From assembly GCA_036804505.1 (NCBI GenBank), contig DAIRSI010000005.1, positions 75,497 through 139,496 on the forward strand: a stretch of 64,000 nucleotides of DNA, in the 5' to 3' direction. The position numbers were made by a program, and so were the translations under genes. Position 1 is the stretch's first letter; each line of letters begins with the position of its first letter. The notes below the pieces were generated by a model that had not been told where the DNA came from, did no database searches, and was given only the letters and a program-made list of their open reading frames with translations. Positions 62,486 to 64,000 of this stretch are shown here, piece after piece. Origin of the DNA: Phocaeicola_A sp036804505 (GTDB lineage Bacteria > Bacteroidota > Bacteroidia > Bacteroidales > Bacteroidaceae).

Positions 62486-64000
62486 TTAAATTTTCTCCAA
62501 CAAATCCTTCAACAGAAATGTTGCATTTAAATTTCTGGCAACACCTTCTCTTATCTTATACGTATATTTTATCTCCTTACCCAATTCAATCTCAAAGCTG
62601 TAATTATGGCAAATATCATTCTGCTCTCCCATTTTGGCAAGCTCCAAATCATGAGTAGCAACTATGACTGTGACAGGAAGCGATTGTATCTTCTCCAGGA
62701 ACAAAACAGAACCTTGCAGTTTATCTTTTGAATTGGTGCCTTTCAATATCTCATCCAAAATAATCAAGGTATGCTCCTTGTTCTTGCAAAAGTTAATCAA
62801 CTGCTCCAAACGGAGCAATTCTGCATTAAAATAGGAAATGTTTTCCGACAAATCATCGGAAGTACGCATACTGGAAAAAAGGGAAACTATTGAGAACTGA
62901 AACAAACGGGCACACACGGTCACACCATTTACGGCTAAAAGATAATTAACCCCAATCGTCCTCAAAAACGTACTTTTACCAGCCATATTGGCTCCGGTGA
63001 TGATGTAAATATTCTTTTGGGAAAGAATGAAATCATTGGCTACAGCTTTTCCTTTTTGCAAAAAAGGATGATAAAAATCCCTGGCCACGAGGAGTTCCGA
63101 TGAATCATCGGCAAGCATTTCCGGCATAACATTTTCCGGATGATTATAACAGTACATAGCCAATGACACGGAGGCATCCCATTCAGCAATGATTCGGGTC
63201 CATCGAGAAAGACTGTCACCATATCGTTTCATCCATGTTCCATACTTACTAACAGCACGGACGTCGGACAAAATAAATCCGTTGAAGAGCATGTAACTCA
63301 TACCGTTTCGTTGGTCGAACAAGCTTACAATAGATTTCAATTGTTTCAAAGCTTCCATACAGTCATCCTCACCCTCAAACAAAGATGCCTTGAGACGGCA
63401 TAATTTTTTTGATTCAAAAGAAGATTCTTTCATGCATTGCAACAAAGATAAGTAATCCCGAATTTCCTTATTCAATTTTTCTATTTGGCGAATAGAAAGA
63501 TTGGTAGGTTTCAGCTGACTGATTGTCAAAAGAATCTGAATGATATACATTGTACCCAGCAAGATCCCTGCCCAGGAGAAAAAAGGCAATAACAGTACTG
63601 ACAACCCTGTCAACGCCAAAATAGGATAAACCACATAGCCATAAAGACGTGTTCTGAAAAAGCGGAACGGCTGAAGGATGGTTTTATCAATCTTATCAAA
63701 CCGACATGTAATAGGCCCGCTAGAAAGAAAATTCAAATTAAAATCCATTTTATCGGACAACTCGTGCAAGGCTTCCTGATCTTCCAGAATGACTGTTTTA
63801 TTTTGTGGTATGTTTTGGAACTTTGCAGCAAGGCAATCACTACCTTCTTCCGTAATCGTTCGATTGATTCTCTGAAACAAGGAATTGCGACCGAAAATAT
63901 CCAAATCATAAGTATATTCATGATGGGGATTGATATATCTTTCTCCATCGGAAAAAGCAGAAAAGTTGCCTTCCAAAGCAGACTGCTCATCCAAACAAAT
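62486..64000 (-). CDS. MutS-like DNA mismatch-repair-type ATPase, 5'-truncated by window
   Basis: About 504 residues visible, still open at the window edge. The C-terminal MutS ATPase domain has Walker A GANMAGKST, LFSSMRTSDDLSENISYF, Walker B TLIILDEILKGTN, and ATHDLELAKMG. The part before it has two hydrophobic segments (YGYVVYPILALTGLSVLLL and WAGILLGTMYIIQILLTI), so this is the membrane-linked MutS-like family of Bacteroidetes, not true MutS; it lacks the mismatch-recognition domain. The start lies upstream of the window. Function unknown. Confidence 0.9.
   Translation of the reverse strand: MCLDEQSALEGNFSAFSDGERYINPHHEYTYDLDIFGRNSLFQRINRTITEEGSDCLAAKFQNIPQNKTVILEDQEALHELSDKMDFNLNFLSSGPITCRFDKIDKTILQPFRFFRTRLYGYVVYPILALTGLSVLLLPFFSWAGILLGTMYIIQILLTISQLKPTNLSIRQIEKLNKEIRDYLSLLQCMKESSFESKKLCRLKASLFEGEDDCMEALKQLKSIVSLFDQRNGMSYMLFNGFILSDVRAVSKYGTWMKRYGDSLSRWTRIIAEWDASVSLAMYCYNHPENVMPEMLADDSSELLVARDFYHPFLQKGKAVANDFILSQKNIYIITGANMAGKSTFLRTIGVNYLLAVNGVTVCARLFQFSIVSLFSSMRTSDDLSENISYFNAELLRLEQLINFCKNKEHTLIILDEILKGTNSKDKLQGSVLFLEKIQSLPVTVIVATHDLELAKMGEQNDICHNYSFEIELGKEIKYTYKIREGVARNLNATFLLKDLLEKI

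Overview
The window is a 64 kb chromosome segment from a member of the Bacteroidales, most likely Bacteroides or Phocaeicola. The evidence is the gene content (DUF4270 lipoprotein, DUF5686 outer-membrane protein, Bacteroidetes-type glycogen cluster, GH28/GH29/GH51 enzymes with signal peptides, DUF4391, HU-like plus VapE-domain pairs), an AT-rich composition, and promoters of the Bacteroidetes type (TTTG about 20 bp before TAnnTTTG). No rRNA, tRNA or CRISPR array was seen.

Layout. 0-2.2 kb: the end of a Na+-pumping decarboxylase beta subunit, then panC-panD. 2.4-9.4 kb: a glycogen region (a lone GT5-like N-lobe protein, a DUF4270 lipoprotein, and an operon for debranching enzyme, GT4 synthase and a GH57 alpha-amylase-like protein). 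9.5-18.7 kb: housekeeping genes (rhomboid, DUF5686 protein, Crp-type regulator, kdsA, lipid kinase, miaA, PAP2 phosphatase, phosphate transporter with DUF47 partner). 18.9-29.2 kb: secreted GH51 and GH28 enzymes mixed with gap, mscL, guaA, a free-Met-sulfoxide reductase, a ferredoxin-tailed aldo/keto reductase, an SMR transporter, a Nim-like flavoprotein and yaaA. 29.4-33.1 kb: small membrane proteins and an operon for a secreted MBL hydrolase, a CE1 esterase and a secreted PPOX-fold protein.

33.3-46.4 kb is an accessory island. A five-gene minus-strand operon encodes a SNF2-type helicase with an unassigned N-terminal region, DUF4391, RhuM, a type III methyltransferase (Mod) and a type III restriction subunit (Res). 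Mod is interrupted by a run of ten G that puts the start out of frame, so it looks phase-variable and OFF in this sequence. Divergently, an HU-like protein and a VapE-domain ATPase are flanked by nine copies of a 9-bp repeat, and their leader has a 20-bp perfect hairpin. Decayed gene pieces lie on the left border.

46.4-64 kb carries glycan and peptide degradation genes (three-domain esterase, two GH29 fucosidases, M60 and S9 peptidases). It also holds a compact sigma-54 circuit: hybrid histidine kinase, NtrC-type activator, palindromic upstream sites, a -24/-12 promoter and a secreted PepSY-like protein. The stretch 59.3-62.5 kb is full of gene remnants around an intact fucosidase. The window ends inside a MutS-like ATPase gene.
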